Positions 49,020 to 60,417 of a DNA stretch of 64,000 bases are shown here, piece by piece; positions within the stretch are counted from its first letter, which is position 1, and each line of letters opens with the position of its first letter. A program made the position numbers and the translations under genes. This stretch comes from Actinomyces ruminicola (GTDB taxonomy: Bacteria; Actinomycetota; Actinomycetes; Actinomycetales; Actinomycetaceae): the NCBI RefSeq assembly GCF_900103885.1, contig NZ_FNIM01000015.1, forward strand, positions 1 through 64,000, given 5' to 3'. Under the pieces are notes generated by a model that had not been told where the DNA came from, searched no databases, and saw only the letters and a program-made list of their open reading frames with translations.

Positions 49020-49684
49020 AGTGTTATCACGGCGCGACCCTGTCCCGCGCCCGCAATCGCTCGGCCTTGCGCGCCCTCTCCCAGCGGGGGACCGGCCTGG
49101 CCGTCATCGCCAGCAGGGCCAGCACTCCCAACGCCGCAGCGGCGATCAGCCCCCATCCGGCCTGCCTGACCCCGCCGGCAGAGATCTCGGTCATGGCCGA
49201 GCCGATGTTCAGACTCAGCACCACCATCAGAGCGGTCCTGGCGCGGGGGTGCCCGAACCAGACCGCCGCCGCCGTTGCGGTGGTGGTAGGCGGTGAAGAA
49301 GTCCGGCCAGATCTCCAGGAGGGCGTCGGCATTCGCCCAGCGGACGTCGTCGACCACGTAGTCGCGCTCGACGTCGATATCGGCGTCGATCTTGTGCGTC
49401 ACCCGGAGGGTCAGCGTGGACAGGCCCACGGGGCGCTCGTAGGTCGCACCGGCCAGCCAGTCCACCCGGCGGCCGCCCGGCATGACCCATCCCTCGGGTA
49501 CCCGCCAGAAGCGGATGTGGTGCCGCTGCGCCGGATTGCCCTCCACCTCCTTCTGGTAGGCGAAGTCCTGCTTGCGACCGAACAGCAGCGGGTCGGAGAC
49601 GGGAGCCTCCGGGTAGGAGCGGCGCAGCACCGAGGAGACGATGATCCTCCAGGACGAGCGCAGCGTGGTGGGGTCCGCCCGCAC
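49020..49684 (-). pseudogene. Truncated and frameshifted LssY-like C-terminal domain protein
   Basis: The first frame reads LRSSWRIIVSSVLRRSYPEAPVSDPLLFGRKQDFAYQ, GNPAQRHHIRFWRVPEGW and VTHKIDADIDVERDYVVDD, a close match to LssY_C domains. Near 49255-49270 the sense continues in another frame as RTALMVVLSLNIGSAMTEIS plus a membrane helix GWGLIAAAALGVLALLAM. The N-terminal part of the usual protein is missing and the break faces the toxin-antitoxin module. Both truncation and frameshift make it non-functional. Confidence 0.65.
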
Positions 49685-49739
49685 GGTACCCGACCTATGA
49701 CATCAGATAAGTCGGTCGTCGCCGCAGCATCCAGCTTAC

Positions 49740-49782
49740 ATACGTTGTATACATTGTATTTACTGTTCACGTTGCGTACGAT
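49740..49782 (+). promoter_or_regulatory. Promoter and palindromic operator of the toxin-antitoxin operon
   Basis: TTGTAT (49754-49759) and TACGAT (49777-49782) form a -35/-10 pair with a 17-bp spacer. A 20-bp palindrome ATACGTTGTATACATTGTAT (49740-49759, 16 of 20 symmetric) overlaps the -35 box, fitting autorepression by the antitoxin. The -10 box ends 6 bp before ATG 49789, so the transcript is probably leaderless. Confidence 0.7.
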
Positions 49783-49788
49783 GCAGAT

Positions 49789-50067
49789 ATGGCTTCGACG
49801 CTCGGCAGCCCGCTCTCCGTCAGGCTGCCTAAAGACCTACGTGACCGCGTAGCCGCTCTTGCCCGCACGACGCGCAGGAGCCAGGGCGACATCGTGCGCG
49901 AGGTGCTCGAGCGCGATCTCGCCGCGCTGGAATGGGAACAGCGCATCTCCGACCGTGCGGCCGCACACCGGGCCGGGAACACGACCGCCATCTCCGCCGA
50001 GGAAGTCGATCGGCAGCTGGGGATTGAGGGCGAGCCCGCCGCGGACGCCATCGGCACGATCTCATGA
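49789..50067 (+). CDS. Ribbon-helix-helix antitoxin (RelB/ParD type)
   Basis: 92 residues. An N-terminal RHH DNA-binding domain (LSVRLPKDLRDRVAALARTTRRSQGDIVREVLERDL) is followed by a flexible toxin-wrapping tail (ISAEEVDRQLGI). It should bind the palindrome at its own promoter and neutralise the toxin encoded next. The stop overlaps the toxin start (ATGA). Confidence 0.88.
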   Translation: MASTLGSPLSVRLPKDLRDRVAALARTTRRSQGDIVREVLERDLAALEWEQRISDRAAAHRAGNTTAISAEEVDRQLGIEGEPAADAIGTIS

Positions 50068-50390
50068 CGAACTGGCGGCTCGAGTACGATCCCGACGTCG
50101 TCCGCCGGCTGCGGGAAACCGACCCGCAGGTTGCGCGCCGCATCCGCGACGCCCTCACGGCGGTGGTACTCACCGGGGATCCGCGCATCCGTGGCAAGGC
50201 GTTAACCGGGCGGCTGTCGGGACTGTGGCGGTATCGGATAGGCGATTACCGCGTGATCTGTGACATCCAGAACTCCCGGCTGGTGGTGCTTGCGCTCGAT
50301 ATCGGCGAGCGCGACCACGTCTACGACCAGGGCTGCCTCCCCATCCCAAGCATAATGACGACGTCGGTCCCGACCGATCTCGGCACGTAA
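50064..50390 (+). CDS. RelE/ParE-superfamily toxin
   Basis: 108 residues, somewhat longer than usual at the C-terminus. WRLEYDPDVVRRLRETDPQVARRIRDAL, then IRGKALTGRLSGLWRYRIGDYRVICDIQNSRLVVLALDIGERDHVYD is a typical RelE fold with the GLWRYRIGDYRVI strand pair that carries mRNA-cleaving Arg residues in RelE. Ribosome-dependent mRNA cleavage is likely but ParE-like gyrase inhibition cannot be excluded. The last 15 or so codons run into the intergenic repeat. Confidence 0.88.
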   Translation: MTNWRLEYDPDVVRRLRETDPQVARRIRDALTAVVLTGDPRIRGKALTGRLSGLWRYRIGDYRVICDIQNSRLVVLALDIGERDHVYDQGCLPIPSIMTTSVPTDLGT

Positions 50391-50411
50391 CTTCTACCGA
50401 CCTCGGTGAGG
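50374..50411. repeat. CCGATCTCGGCACGTAACTT repeat, copy 2
   Basis: Matches 42890-42927 with few changes (GACCGATCTCGGCACGT then AACTT/GACTT). It overlaps the 3' end of the toxin gene and lies between the convergent toxin and lacI genes. Confidence 0.55.
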
Positions 50412-50420
50412 GGAGGCGGG

Positions 50421-51524
50421 TCAGTGGGCGGGCGCGGGCGGGGCGGTGGAGCCGCGCACGATCAGCTCGGTGGGAATGATGATGCGGCGATTGCCGTCCT
50501 GCACCCCGGAGGCGACCTGCTCCAGCACCAGGTTGACCATCTCCACCCCGGCCCGGTGGAAGTCCTGGCGGATCGTCGTCAGCGGCGGGAAGCAGTACTC
50601 GGCCAGCGCCAGACCGTCGAAGCCCACCACGGACACGTCCTCGGGCACGCGCCGCCCCTGCTCGTGCAGGGCGCGCACCAGGCCGATGGCCACCTCGTCG
50701 TTGGCGCAGAATACCGCCGTGACCTCCGGATCGGCGGCGAGCCTGCGGCCGGCGGCGTAGCCGGCGGCCGCGTCCCAGTCCCCGGGCACGGCCTCGGGAA
50801 CCTCCCGCCCGGCCTCCTCCAGGCACGCCGCCCAGGCGGCGGAGCGGATCAGCGCCGACTGGGAGTCGGCCGGCCCGGTGATGTGGTGGACGGTGCGGTG
50901 CCCGAGCTCGAGCAGGTGGCCCACCGCGGCGCGCACGCCCCCGACCTGGTCGGCCGACGCCGAGGGGTAGTAGCCCACCAGCGCCGAGTCGGACACGGCC
51001 ACCGGCATCCCGGCGGGCAGCACCAGGTGTTCGGGACCCGCACGTCCGGCCTGCACGATCACGAGGCCGTCCACCGCCTGCGCGGCCAGCCGGTGCACCG
51101 CAGTGCCCATGTCCGCCGACAGGGGCCGGTCCACCTGCACCATGGAAACCGTGTAACCGGCCTCCCAGGCCGCCTGCAGCACGCCGTCGGTGGTCTGGGC
51201 CTCGCCGGTGCGCAGGATCTGCTGGGTGAGCACGCCGATGGCCTTGAACGATCCGCTGCGCAGTGCCTGAGCGGCGCGGTTGGGCGTGTAACCCAGCTGC
51301 CGCATGGCATGGAGGACCTTCTCCCGGGTGGCCGGGCGCACGTTGGTCGCACCGGCAGAGACGCGGGAGACCGTCTGTGAAGACACGCCGGCCAGCCGGG
51401 CGACGTCGGCAACCGACGGCACCCCCCGATCACGTCGTCCCCCTGCCACCTTCGCGAGCCTAGCAGCCCGTCCCGGCGCGAGCAGGAGCCCGGTCCGGCT
51501 GCACACCAGTGATAACGTCATCAT
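50421..51524 (-). CDS. LacI-family transcriptional repressor of the lac-type operon
   Basis: 367 residues from ATG 51524, or 333 from GTG 51422. The HTH VPSVADVARLAGVSSQTVSRVSAG is followed by the hinge and a periplasmic-binding-protein-like effector domain (IGVLTQQILRTGEAQTTDGVL, DGLVIVQAG, VFCANDEVAIGLVRAL, VSVVGFDGLALAEYCFPPLTTIRQDF). The long start has AGGAGG 10 nt upstream, but family members usually begin where GTG 51422 lies, and an operator-like palindrome overlaps 51524. It is divergent from lacZ and presumably represses lacZ and the sugar transporter until a galactoside binds. Confidence 0.88.
   Translation of the reverse strand: MMTLSLVCSRTGLLLAPGRAARLAKVAGGRRDRGVPSVADVARLAGVSSQTVSRVSAGATNVRPATREKVLHAMRQLGYTPNRAAQALRSGSFKAIGVLTQQILRTGEAQTTDGVLQAAWEAGYTVSMVQVDRPLSADMGTAVHRLAAQAVDGLVIVQAGRAGPEHLVLPAGMPVAVSDSALVGYYPSASADQVGGVRAAVGHLLELGHRTVHHITGPADSQSALIRSAAWAACLEEAGREVPEAVPGDWDAAAGYAAGRRLAADPEVTAVFCANDEVAIGLVRALHEQGRRVPEDVSVVGFDGLALAEYCFPPLTTIRQDFHRAGVEMVNLVLEQVASGVQDGNRRIIIPTELIVRGSTAPPAPAH
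51510..51523. promoter_or_regulatory. Putative LacI operator 1
   Basis: TGATAACGTCATCA is a palindrome centred on ACGT, with GAT/ATC half-sites, overlapping the upstream start candidate of lacI. The 218-bp region to lacZ also has an AGGAGG-containing palindrome (TCCTCAAGGAGGA) near 51536-51548. Confidence 0.5.
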
Positions 51525-51606
51525 AATAGACCTACCTCCTCAAGGAGGATTTCGAGGAATCACTCCAACGACGGATAGAACTGAGTATTCTCAACCCGCA
51601 CGTCTG

Positions 51607-51624
51607 TATGTTAACGTCGACATA
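51607..51624. promoter_or_regulatory. Putative LacI operator 2 upstream of lacZ
   Basis: TATGTTAACGTCGACATA, 14 of 18 positions symmetric around a central ACGT, lies about 120 bp before the lacZ start. The centre matches operator 1 and the general even-length CG-centred operators of LacI-family regulators. Confidence 0.55.
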
Positions 51625-51625
51625 G

Positions 51626-54871
<3,246 letters not shown>

Positions 54872-54906
54872 GCGCTCGCGGGTACGACTCACAGTGAGGT
54901 CAACTG

Positions 54907-56334
54907 ATGAACGAGAAGAAGTACCTAAAGTGGTACAACAAGGTCGGTTATGGCTCCGGCGATGTGGCCGGGAACGTGGTCTACGCGCTGCTGTCCGCGT
55001 TCGTCATGATCTACCTGACCGACACCGCCGGGCTGAACCCCGGCGTGATCGGCACGCTCATGATGCTGTCGAAGTTCTTCGACGGCTTCTCCGACCTCAT
55101 CTTCGGCACCCTGCTGGACCGCACTCGCACCCGCATGGGCAAGGCCCGGCCCTGGATGCTGTGGGGATTCGTGGGCTGCACGCTGATGATCATCGCCGTC
55201 TTCGCCATCCCGCCCAGCCTGGGCGAGACCGCCAAGTACGCCTGGTTCTTCATCGCCTACACGCTGCTGAACTCGGTGTTCTACACGGCCAACAACATCG
55301 CCTACTCCTCGCTGACCGCGCTGATCACCAAGAACAGCGCCGAGCGCGTGCAGATGGGCTCGATCCGCTTCATGTTCGCCTTCGGCACCAGCCTGCTGAT
55401 CCAGACCTTCACCGTTAAGGGTGTGGAGCTGCTGGGCGGAGGCGCCGAGGGCTGGCGCACCATTGCCATCATCTACGCGCTGATCGGCCTGGCGGTGAAC
55501 ACGCTGTCGGTGATGTCGGTGCGCGAGCTGTCCCCCGAGGAGCTCGCAGACCGCTCCGACATGCCCGCCGACGACGCCCGCCGCGCCGAAGAGGCCGCCG
55601 GGGCGGAGAAGCTGCCGTTCAAGGAGTCCTTCAAGCTGCTGCTGGAGAACAAGTACTACTTGATCATCCTGGTGGTGTTCCTGATGACTCAGATCTTCAC
55701 CGCCACGCTGAACATGGGCATCTACTTCATGACCTACATCCTGGGCGACGCCAACCTGCTGGGCGTATTCGCCTGGGCCATCAACATCCCGCTGATCGCC
55801 GGGCTGCTGGCCACCCCCTGGGTGGTGTCCCGGGTCGGTGGCATGTACCGGGTGAACATCGTCGGCTACATCATCGCCGTCGCCGGCCGGCTCGGGGTTG
55901 TGGCCGCGGCGTACGCGGGCAGCCTGCCACTGATGCTGGTCTTCTCCGGGATCGCCTCCATCGGCATGAGCCCCCTGCAGGGGACGGTCAACGCGCTGAT
56001 CGCCGAGGCCTCCGAGCACACCTTCCTGCGCTCGGGCAAGCGCATCGACGGGCTGATGTTCTCCTGCACCTCGCTGGGCGTGAAGATCGGCGGCGGTCTG
56101 GGCACGGCGCTGGCGGGATGGCTGCTGGCCATGAGCGGCTACGTCGCCAACGCCCCGGTCCAGCCCGAGTCGGCCATCAACATGCTGTACTTCATGTACC
56201 TGTGGATCCCGGCGATCGTCAACGGCATCATCCTGTTCCTGCTCTCGCGCCTGGACGTGGAGCACTCCAATGCCCGCCTGCGCGCGCGCCACGAACTCGA
56301 GGAGCTGGCTCCGGTTCAGTCGGCGGAGCACTAG
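54907..56334 (+). CDS. GPH-family sugar:cation symporter (LacS/MelB-like)
   Basis: 475 residues, about twelve helices. VGYGSGDVAGNVVYALLSAFVMIYLTDTAGL and the DRTRTRMGKARPWMLWGF loop (the DxxxxxxGRxRPW-type GPH/MFS signature) place it in the glycoside-pentoside-hexuronide family. It follows lacZ by 35 bp and should import lactose or a related galactoside for LacZ. No EIIA-like regulatory tail is attached. Confidence 0.9.
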   Translation: MNEKKYLKWYNKVGYGSGDVAGNVVYALLSAFVMIYLTDTAGLNPGVIGTLMMLSKFFDGFSDLIFGTLLDRTRTRMGKARPWMLWGFVGCTLMIIAVFAIPPSLGETAKYAWFFIAYTLLNSVFYTANNIAYSSLTALITKNSAERVQMGSIRFMFAFGTSLLIQTFTVKGVELLGGGAEGWRTIAIIYALIGLAVNTLSVMSVRELSPEELADRSDMPADDARRAEEAAGAEKLPFKESFKLLLENKYYLIILVVFLMTQIFTATLNMGIYFMTYILGDANLLGVFAWAINIPLIAGLLATPWVVSRVGGMYRVNIVGYIIAVAGRLGVVAAAYAGSLPLMLVFSGIASIGMSPLQGTVNALIAEASEHTFLRSGKRIDGLMFSCTSLGVKIGGGLGTALAGWLLAMSGYVANAPVQPESAINMLYFMYLWIPAIVNGIILFLLSRLDVEHSNARLRARHELEELAPVQSAEH

Positions 56335-56414
56335 TCGGCAGCCGCCGTCGGCGGGCGGGCACCAGGCGTGTCCGCCCGCCGCCCGGGCCGCATTCCACGA
56401 CCTCGGTGACACTG

Positions 56415-56475
56415 CACGACCTTGGGGTACGTTCCACGACCACCCCGGGGTCGTGTTTTGTACCCCAAGGTCGTG
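56415..56475. repeat. Nested palindrome of the CACGACCTTGGGG type after the lac-type operon
   Basis: CACGACCTTGGGGTAC (56415-56430) pairs perfectly with GTACCCCAAGGTCGTG (56460-56475). Inside, CACGACC and GGTCGTG (about 56435-56455) form a second stem, and TTCCACGACC/GGTCGTGGAA extend outside. It may act as operon terminator. A relative is at 12631-12694. Confidence 0.7.
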
Positions 56476-56530
56476 GAACGTTCGGGCCGTCCCGGCACAA
56501 TGCGCTACTTCCACAGTCAGGCGGGATCCC

Positions 56531-56556
56531 CGGCGCGCCTCGCCACGATCCCGCAT
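56531..56556. repeat. 26-bp direct repeat, left border of the restriction-modification cassette
   Basis: The sequence (CGGCGCGCCTCGCCACGATC plus CCGCAT) occurs again without mismatch at 59335-59360, 2804 bp away, in the same orientation. The cassette in between holds exactly the methyltransferase, HNH and Vsr genes, so the repeats look like borders left by insertion or recombination. Confidence 0.75.
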
Positions 56557-56677
56557 GGCACCAGGGTGGCGAAGACGCCGCCCGTCCTAGAGATCTGCCT
56601 CGCCCGATTCATGTCAGACTTCCGAGAGACACTTCAGACGAACACACCGTCCACCGGGACACGACAAGGAGCCATCC

Positions 56678-57811
56678 ATGACGACCTACGCGGCAATCGC
56701 GCCCCCGGCACCGCCGACGCTCCCGCTCGCGATCGACTCCCCTGGGCAAGCAGACCCAACATCCCGCAAGACCTCTCAAGGGAACACAGCTGGGAAGCAC
56801 GTTGTTCGGACCGGTCGGACACATACTTCTCGAGCTCAGGGAGCCACAGCGTTGAACAAGCGTCCCAACTACACCTCGCTGGAGGTGTGCGCCGGCGCAG
56901 GCGGACAGGCGCTCGGCCTCGAGCAGGCTGGCTTCGAGCACCTGGCTCTGGTTGAGCTTGAGGATTGGGCATGCAAGACCCTGCGCCACAACCGATCTGA
57001 GTGGAACGTCATCCAGGACGACCTGAACGTATGGAAACCGCCCGCGGACCTTCGCAACGTTGACCTTTTCGCAGGGGGCGTACCGTGCCCACCGTTCTCC
57101 GTTGCCGGGCGGCAGCTGGGCAGCCAGGACGAGCGCAACCTGTTTGACCGCGCTATCGACCTCGTGCAGGAGATTCAGCCCCGCGGGGTGATGATCGAAA
57201 ACGTCCGGGGACTTCTCGACCCGAAATTCGACGCCTACAGGGAGCACATACTGTCACGACTCGCATGTATGGAGTACGTTGGCGAATGGCGCCTCGTCAA
57301 CGCATCCGACTACGGAGTACCACAGCTTCGCCCACGAGCCGTGCTCGTCGCACTGAGAGACGAGGACTGGCAGAACTACTCCTGGCCAACCAAGCACCCA
57401 GAAAGCGCGCGTACGGTCGGAGAAACGCTCGTTGACCTAATGGGCTCACGAGGATGGAGGGGAGCAGAGGCATGGGCGGCATCCGCCAACGCGATCGCGC
57501 CGACGCTGGTAGGTGGATCGAAAAAGCACGGCGGGCCCGACCTCGGACCAACGCGCGCGCGCAAGGCCTGGGCCGCAATGGGAGTCGTCGGCAACACGAT
57601 TGCTGACGAGCCGCCCGGCCCAGACTTCGAGGGGCAGCCTCGGCTCACACCACTAATGATGGCACGGCTCCAAGGCTTTCCCGACTCTTGGGAGATCACG
57701 GGGCGGAAGACGAACGCATGCCGACAAATCGGCAACGCGTTCCCGCCACCGGTTGCACGCGCGATTGGCTCAAGCATCGTAGAGGCCTTCTCGGCCACCG
57801 ACGCCCAGTAG
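56678..57811 (+). CDS. DNA (cytosine-5) methyltransferase
   Basis: 377 residues from ATG 56678, which has AAGGAG 6 nt upstream; an internal TTG at 56852 with AGGGAG 8 nt upstream would give 319 residues and removes a 58-residue non-homologous start. Motifs: SLEVCAGAGGQALGLEQAGF (I, SAM binding), GGVPCPPFSVAGRQ (IV, catalytic Cys), MIENVRGL (VI), QLRPRAVLVAL (VIII) and RLQGFPDSW with QIGNAFPPPVARAIG (IX-X). The short variable region is typical of Dcm-like enzymes. It pairs with the convergent HNH gene and Vsr. Confidence 0.93.
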   Translation: MTTYAAIAPPAPPTLPLAIDSPGQADPTSRKTSQGNTAGKHVVRTGRTHTSRAQGATALNKRPNYTSLEVCAGAGGQALGLEQAGFEHLALVELEDWACKTLRHNRSEWNVIQDDLNVWKPPADLRNVDLFAGGVPCPPFSVAGRQLGSQDERNLFDRAIDLVQEIQPRGVMIENVRGLLDPKFDAYREHILSRLACMEYVGEWRLVNASDYGVPQLRPRAVLVALRDEDWQNYSWPTKHPESARTVGETLVDLMGSRGWRGAEAWAASANAIAPTLVGGSKKHGGPDLGPTRARKAWAAMGVVGNTIADEPPGPDFEGQPRLTPLMMARLQGFPDSWEITGRKTNACRQIGNAFPPPVARAIGSSIVEAFSATDAQ

Positions 57812-57813
57812 CA

Positions 57814-58602
57814 TCAGCGCGCCTCCCGGCCGCCCTCTCGCCTCTCAAGCTCCTCCAAGTATTCCACGACCGCTTTCATTGCGGCGGGACCGCTCATCCT
57901 CACCTGATCATGCACATGGTCAAGCTTGGATCTGGTTCTTTGACCACGTCTTATCCAGTCGAGAAGCTCGCGCTGGTCCGCCCGCCGAAGGCTGCGAACT
58001 GCTTCAACAATCGCCTGCGGGTCGGCCGCTGTTCCAGTATCGGCACGCGCGGACTCGTTGCACCTGCGGCACTCGGTCCGCAGGTTATCTAGGTCCGCGG
58101 AACCGCCGTGGGAGTTGGCTACCACGTGCCCCGCTGTAAGAACAACCCGGGCTCCGTCCTCGTAGAACTCACCCGCTGCACGCCCGCATAAGACGCACCT
58201 GCCACCATCGCGCTCGAATACCTGGCGCCTCACCTTGGCAGATATTGCTTGCCTGCGCGGGCGCGGCCCCTGACCGGGCCACCAGCCATATTGGATGAGC
58301 TCGCACTGCTCGCCGAGCGACGGGTCCTCCTTGGCCGACAAATACCGCCAGCCATAGTCGCGCAGTTCTCGCTGCCGACGCTGAAAATGCTCCTGATCGA
58401 TTCCGAGCGCATCACGCAGCTCACGGGTGCTAAAACGCTGCCCGGGCTCAACATTCCAGCGGAGCCAGGCTGCCATACGCGGTACGGCTCCTTTGGTACC
58501 GGGGACAACCTTCTGATCGTGATGGTCCCACCACAACAGACCGTCGTCAGCGTAGGCCTCAGGGGGATAGGTGCGCGCTTCATCGTCAGTCACACGCGGC
58601 AT
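57814..58602 (-). CDS. HNH endonuclease, likely restriction partner of the methyltransferase
   Basis: 262 residues. The C-terminal half has an HNH/zinc layout: CVLCGRAAGEFYEDGARVVLTAGHVVANSHGGSADLDNLRTECRRCNESA, with Cys pairs CVLC and CRRC, GHV as catalytic His and DNL as the Asn strand. The N-terminal part (RMAAWLRWNVEPGQRFSTRELRDALGIDQEHFQRRQRELRDYGW) looks like a winged helix for site recognition. It ends 2 bp from the methyltransferase stop, tail to tail. Restriction of the unmethylated target is inferred from context. Confidence 0.8.
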   Translation of the reverse strand: MPRVTDDEARTYPPEAYADDGLLWWDHHDQKVVPGTKGAVPRMAAWLRWNVEPGQRFSTRELRDALGIDQEHFQRRQRELRDYGWRYLSAKEDPSLGEQCELIQYGWWPGQGPRPRRQAISAKVRRQVFERDGGRCVLCGRAAGEFYEDGARVVLTAGHVVANSHGGSADLDNLRTECRRCNESARADTGTAADPQAIVEAVRSLRRADQRELLDWIRRGQRTRSKLDHVHDQVRMSGPAAMKAVVEYLEELERREGGREAR

Positions 58603-58681
58603 CCTAGCGCTTCAAAACGGCACCGGGACAGGCCGCATACCAAAGCCCCTGCCCGTCCCTTGCCTGGGGTCAGCCCGCCCC

Positions 58682-59182
58682 TCAACCTGAGCGAGCCCCA
58701 GCCAGCCGTGCGACTACCAGCGCAAACGCGCTGTCGACTGGCTCGTGCTCCCACACACGCACTACAGTCCAGCCCAGCGCTGCGAGCTTCTCATCAGTAT
58801 CGTGGTCGCGGGCCTGGTTGCGTGCGATCTTCCACCTCCACCACTCCGCGTTCCTCGTCGGCGGAACGCAGTGCTCAGGACACCCGTGCCAGAAGCAGCC
58901 ATCGACCTGGACCACCACCTTCTTCCTGGTGAATGCAATGTCCACCTTTCGGCGAGGCAGCCCAGGGACCACATACTGCACCCGGTATCTGAAGCCAGCT
59001 CGCCACAACGCGCGCCGCAGCGCGACCTCTGGGGATGTGTCGCGACTAGGCAGCGCCGCGTAGCGCGCGCTTACCACCTTGCTTGTCGGACGTTCACGGC
59101 CGGGTTCCGGCGCGCACAGGGCATCCGGCACAGCGACACCAGCTATCCCGATAGCTTCGTTCGCCTTGGCGTCCTCAGCCAT
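58682..59182 (-). CDS. vsr: Vsr-type very short patch repair endonuclease
   Basis: 166 residues. SRDTSPEVALRRALWRAGFRYRVQYVVPGLPRRKVDIAF carries the catalytic Asp, and VVVQVDGCFWHGCPEHCVPPTRNAEWWRWKI the His/Cys and zinc residues of Vsr. It nicks T:G mismatches that arise when 5-methylcytosine deaminates, the usual companion of a Dcm-like methylase. ATG 59182 has GGGAGGA about 8 nt upstream; longer frames lack homology. Confidence 0.92.
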   Translation of the reverse strand: MAEDAKANEAIGIAGVAVPDALCAPEPGRERPTSKVVSARYAALPSRDTSPEVALRRALWRAGFRYRVQYVVPGLPRRKVDIAFTRKKVVVQVDGCFWHGCPEHCVPPTRNAEWWRWKIARNQARDHDTDEKLAALGWTVVRVWEHEPVDSAFALVVARLAGARSG

Positions 59183-59334
59183 ACCGCTTGTCCTCCCGAT
59201 ACGAGGCGATTCGGCCGATACGGGCACCATGGTAGCCCTGGCTCCCAGGCCTCGCCGACGAGTGTCGGCCACCCCCCATCCACGCCACCACACCCTCAAA
59301 CCGAAAAGGTCTTTGAAGACCCACCTTCGACACG

Positions 59335-59360
59335 CGGCGCGCCTCGCCACGATCCCGCAT
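59335..59360. repeat. 26-bp direct repeat, right border of the restriction-modification cassette
   Basis: Identical to 56531-56556. It ends 21 bp before the start codon at 59382, so the promoter of the next gene lies at the border. Confidence 0.75.
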
Positions 59361-59381
59361 CGGGAACGTAACATTTGCGCT

Positions 59382-60116
59382 ATGTTCACCCTGACGCTGT
59401 CGCCACAGCAGGACCTCGAGCTCCGCTACCGATCCGCGACAGCGCGAGATCTACTGGCCACCGGAGTGCGGGTGCTGCGCGATGGCGGCCTGTCGGAGTC
59501 GAATCGCGACTCGATCACAACCACGCTCGCCGTCGGCCTCGGCCGCCTGTACGAGCTCGCCCTGGGACTGCGCGCGCTGAGCTTGCACGGCCGGTGGGTG
59601 ACACGAACGAACGACGCAGACGGCCAGTGCCCGGACCTGCTGTCCATGCATGACGAGGTATTCGACTTCCTCAGCCTGGCTCCGCAGCCTACCGCGCGCG
59701 GAGCCGGGCGCGGACTCAGTCGGATCACCACCGACCCGGCTGTGCCACGGCTTGTAGCCGCCCTGGGCACCTACTGGGACTGCGCGATGGGCGGCCCGGC
59801 CCACGCGCGGCGCACGGGACCTGCGTGGACCGAAGTCGAGGACGCCGTACAGCAGGCTCCGCAGGACTGCGAGCTGAGCATTCTGGGCGGTCCGAACGGC
59901 GAGCCCGCCGAGTATCTGGCGTGGCGGCGCTCGGTGCAGGCCTCACGCAGCGCCTTCCGGACGGATTGTGGCGAGCGCCTGGCAGGCACGGTGGAGGCAA
60001 TCTGGTTCACGCTGGGCATCTGCGGCAGGGACGGCGCCTTCGGGCAGCCGGGCAGGGTCTTCGCCGCCGAGGTGCTGCCCGCCGCCTCCCCGCGAGACGC
60101 GTCGGCTGCGGCCTAG
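59382..60116 (+). CDS. Protein of unknown function
   Basis: 244 residues, soluble, mainly helical. SATARDLLATGVRVLRDGGLSESNRDSITTTLAVGLGRLYELALGLRALSLHG and HDEVFDFLSL at the start suggest a HEPN-like or four-helix layout, but I do not recognise a family. Later ILGGPNGEPAEYLAWRRSVQASR. It is next to the restriction-modification cassette, so a defence-related role is possible but unproven. No ribosome site is clear before ATG 59382. Confidence 0.55.
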   Translation: MFTLTLSPQQDLELRYRSATARDLLATGVRVLRDGGLSESNRDSITTTLAVGLGRLYELALGLRALSLHGRWVTRTNDADGQCPDLLSMHDEVFDFLSLAPQPTARGAGRGLSRITTDPAVPRLVAALGTYWDCAMGGPAHARRTGPAWTEVEDAVQQAPQDCELSILGGPNGEPAEYLAWRRSVQASRSAFRTDCGERLAGTVEAIWFTLGICGRDGAFGQPGRVFAAEVLPAASPRDASAAA

Positions 60117-60213
60117 ACGGCGTCGTCCCCTCAGAGGGGTATGGAGCCGCGTCGCCGTGGCGGGGTGCGCCGTCGAGCACACCGCTCCTACCTCGAGCAC
60201 GCGGGATAGCCCA

Positions 60214-60267
60214 CGAGGACGCGCCCCGGCCCGCGAGAACGCCGGCCTGGAGGGCGTCATCGGCGGC
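60214..60267. repeat. CGAGGACG-type dispersed repeat, copy 2
   Basis: Matches 4863-4915 over about 53 bp. It is followed by CAGCGTCCTCAACGGCGGGG and GCGCGTCCTCAGCGGCTTGA, direct repeats of a 25-30 bp unit (GGCTTGACmGCGTmCTCA) at 60266-60328. Confidence 0.6.
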
Positions 60268-60417
60268 TTGACAGCGTCCTCAACGGCGGGGGCGCGTCCT
60301 CAGCGGCTTGACCGCGTACTCAAGCGCGATGCCCGGACGCCGCCGCAGCCCACCCACTCACCCGCTCATCCACACGACGGCGGTTCACCCCCGCCTGGAA
60401 ACCCCAAAGCCATATTA

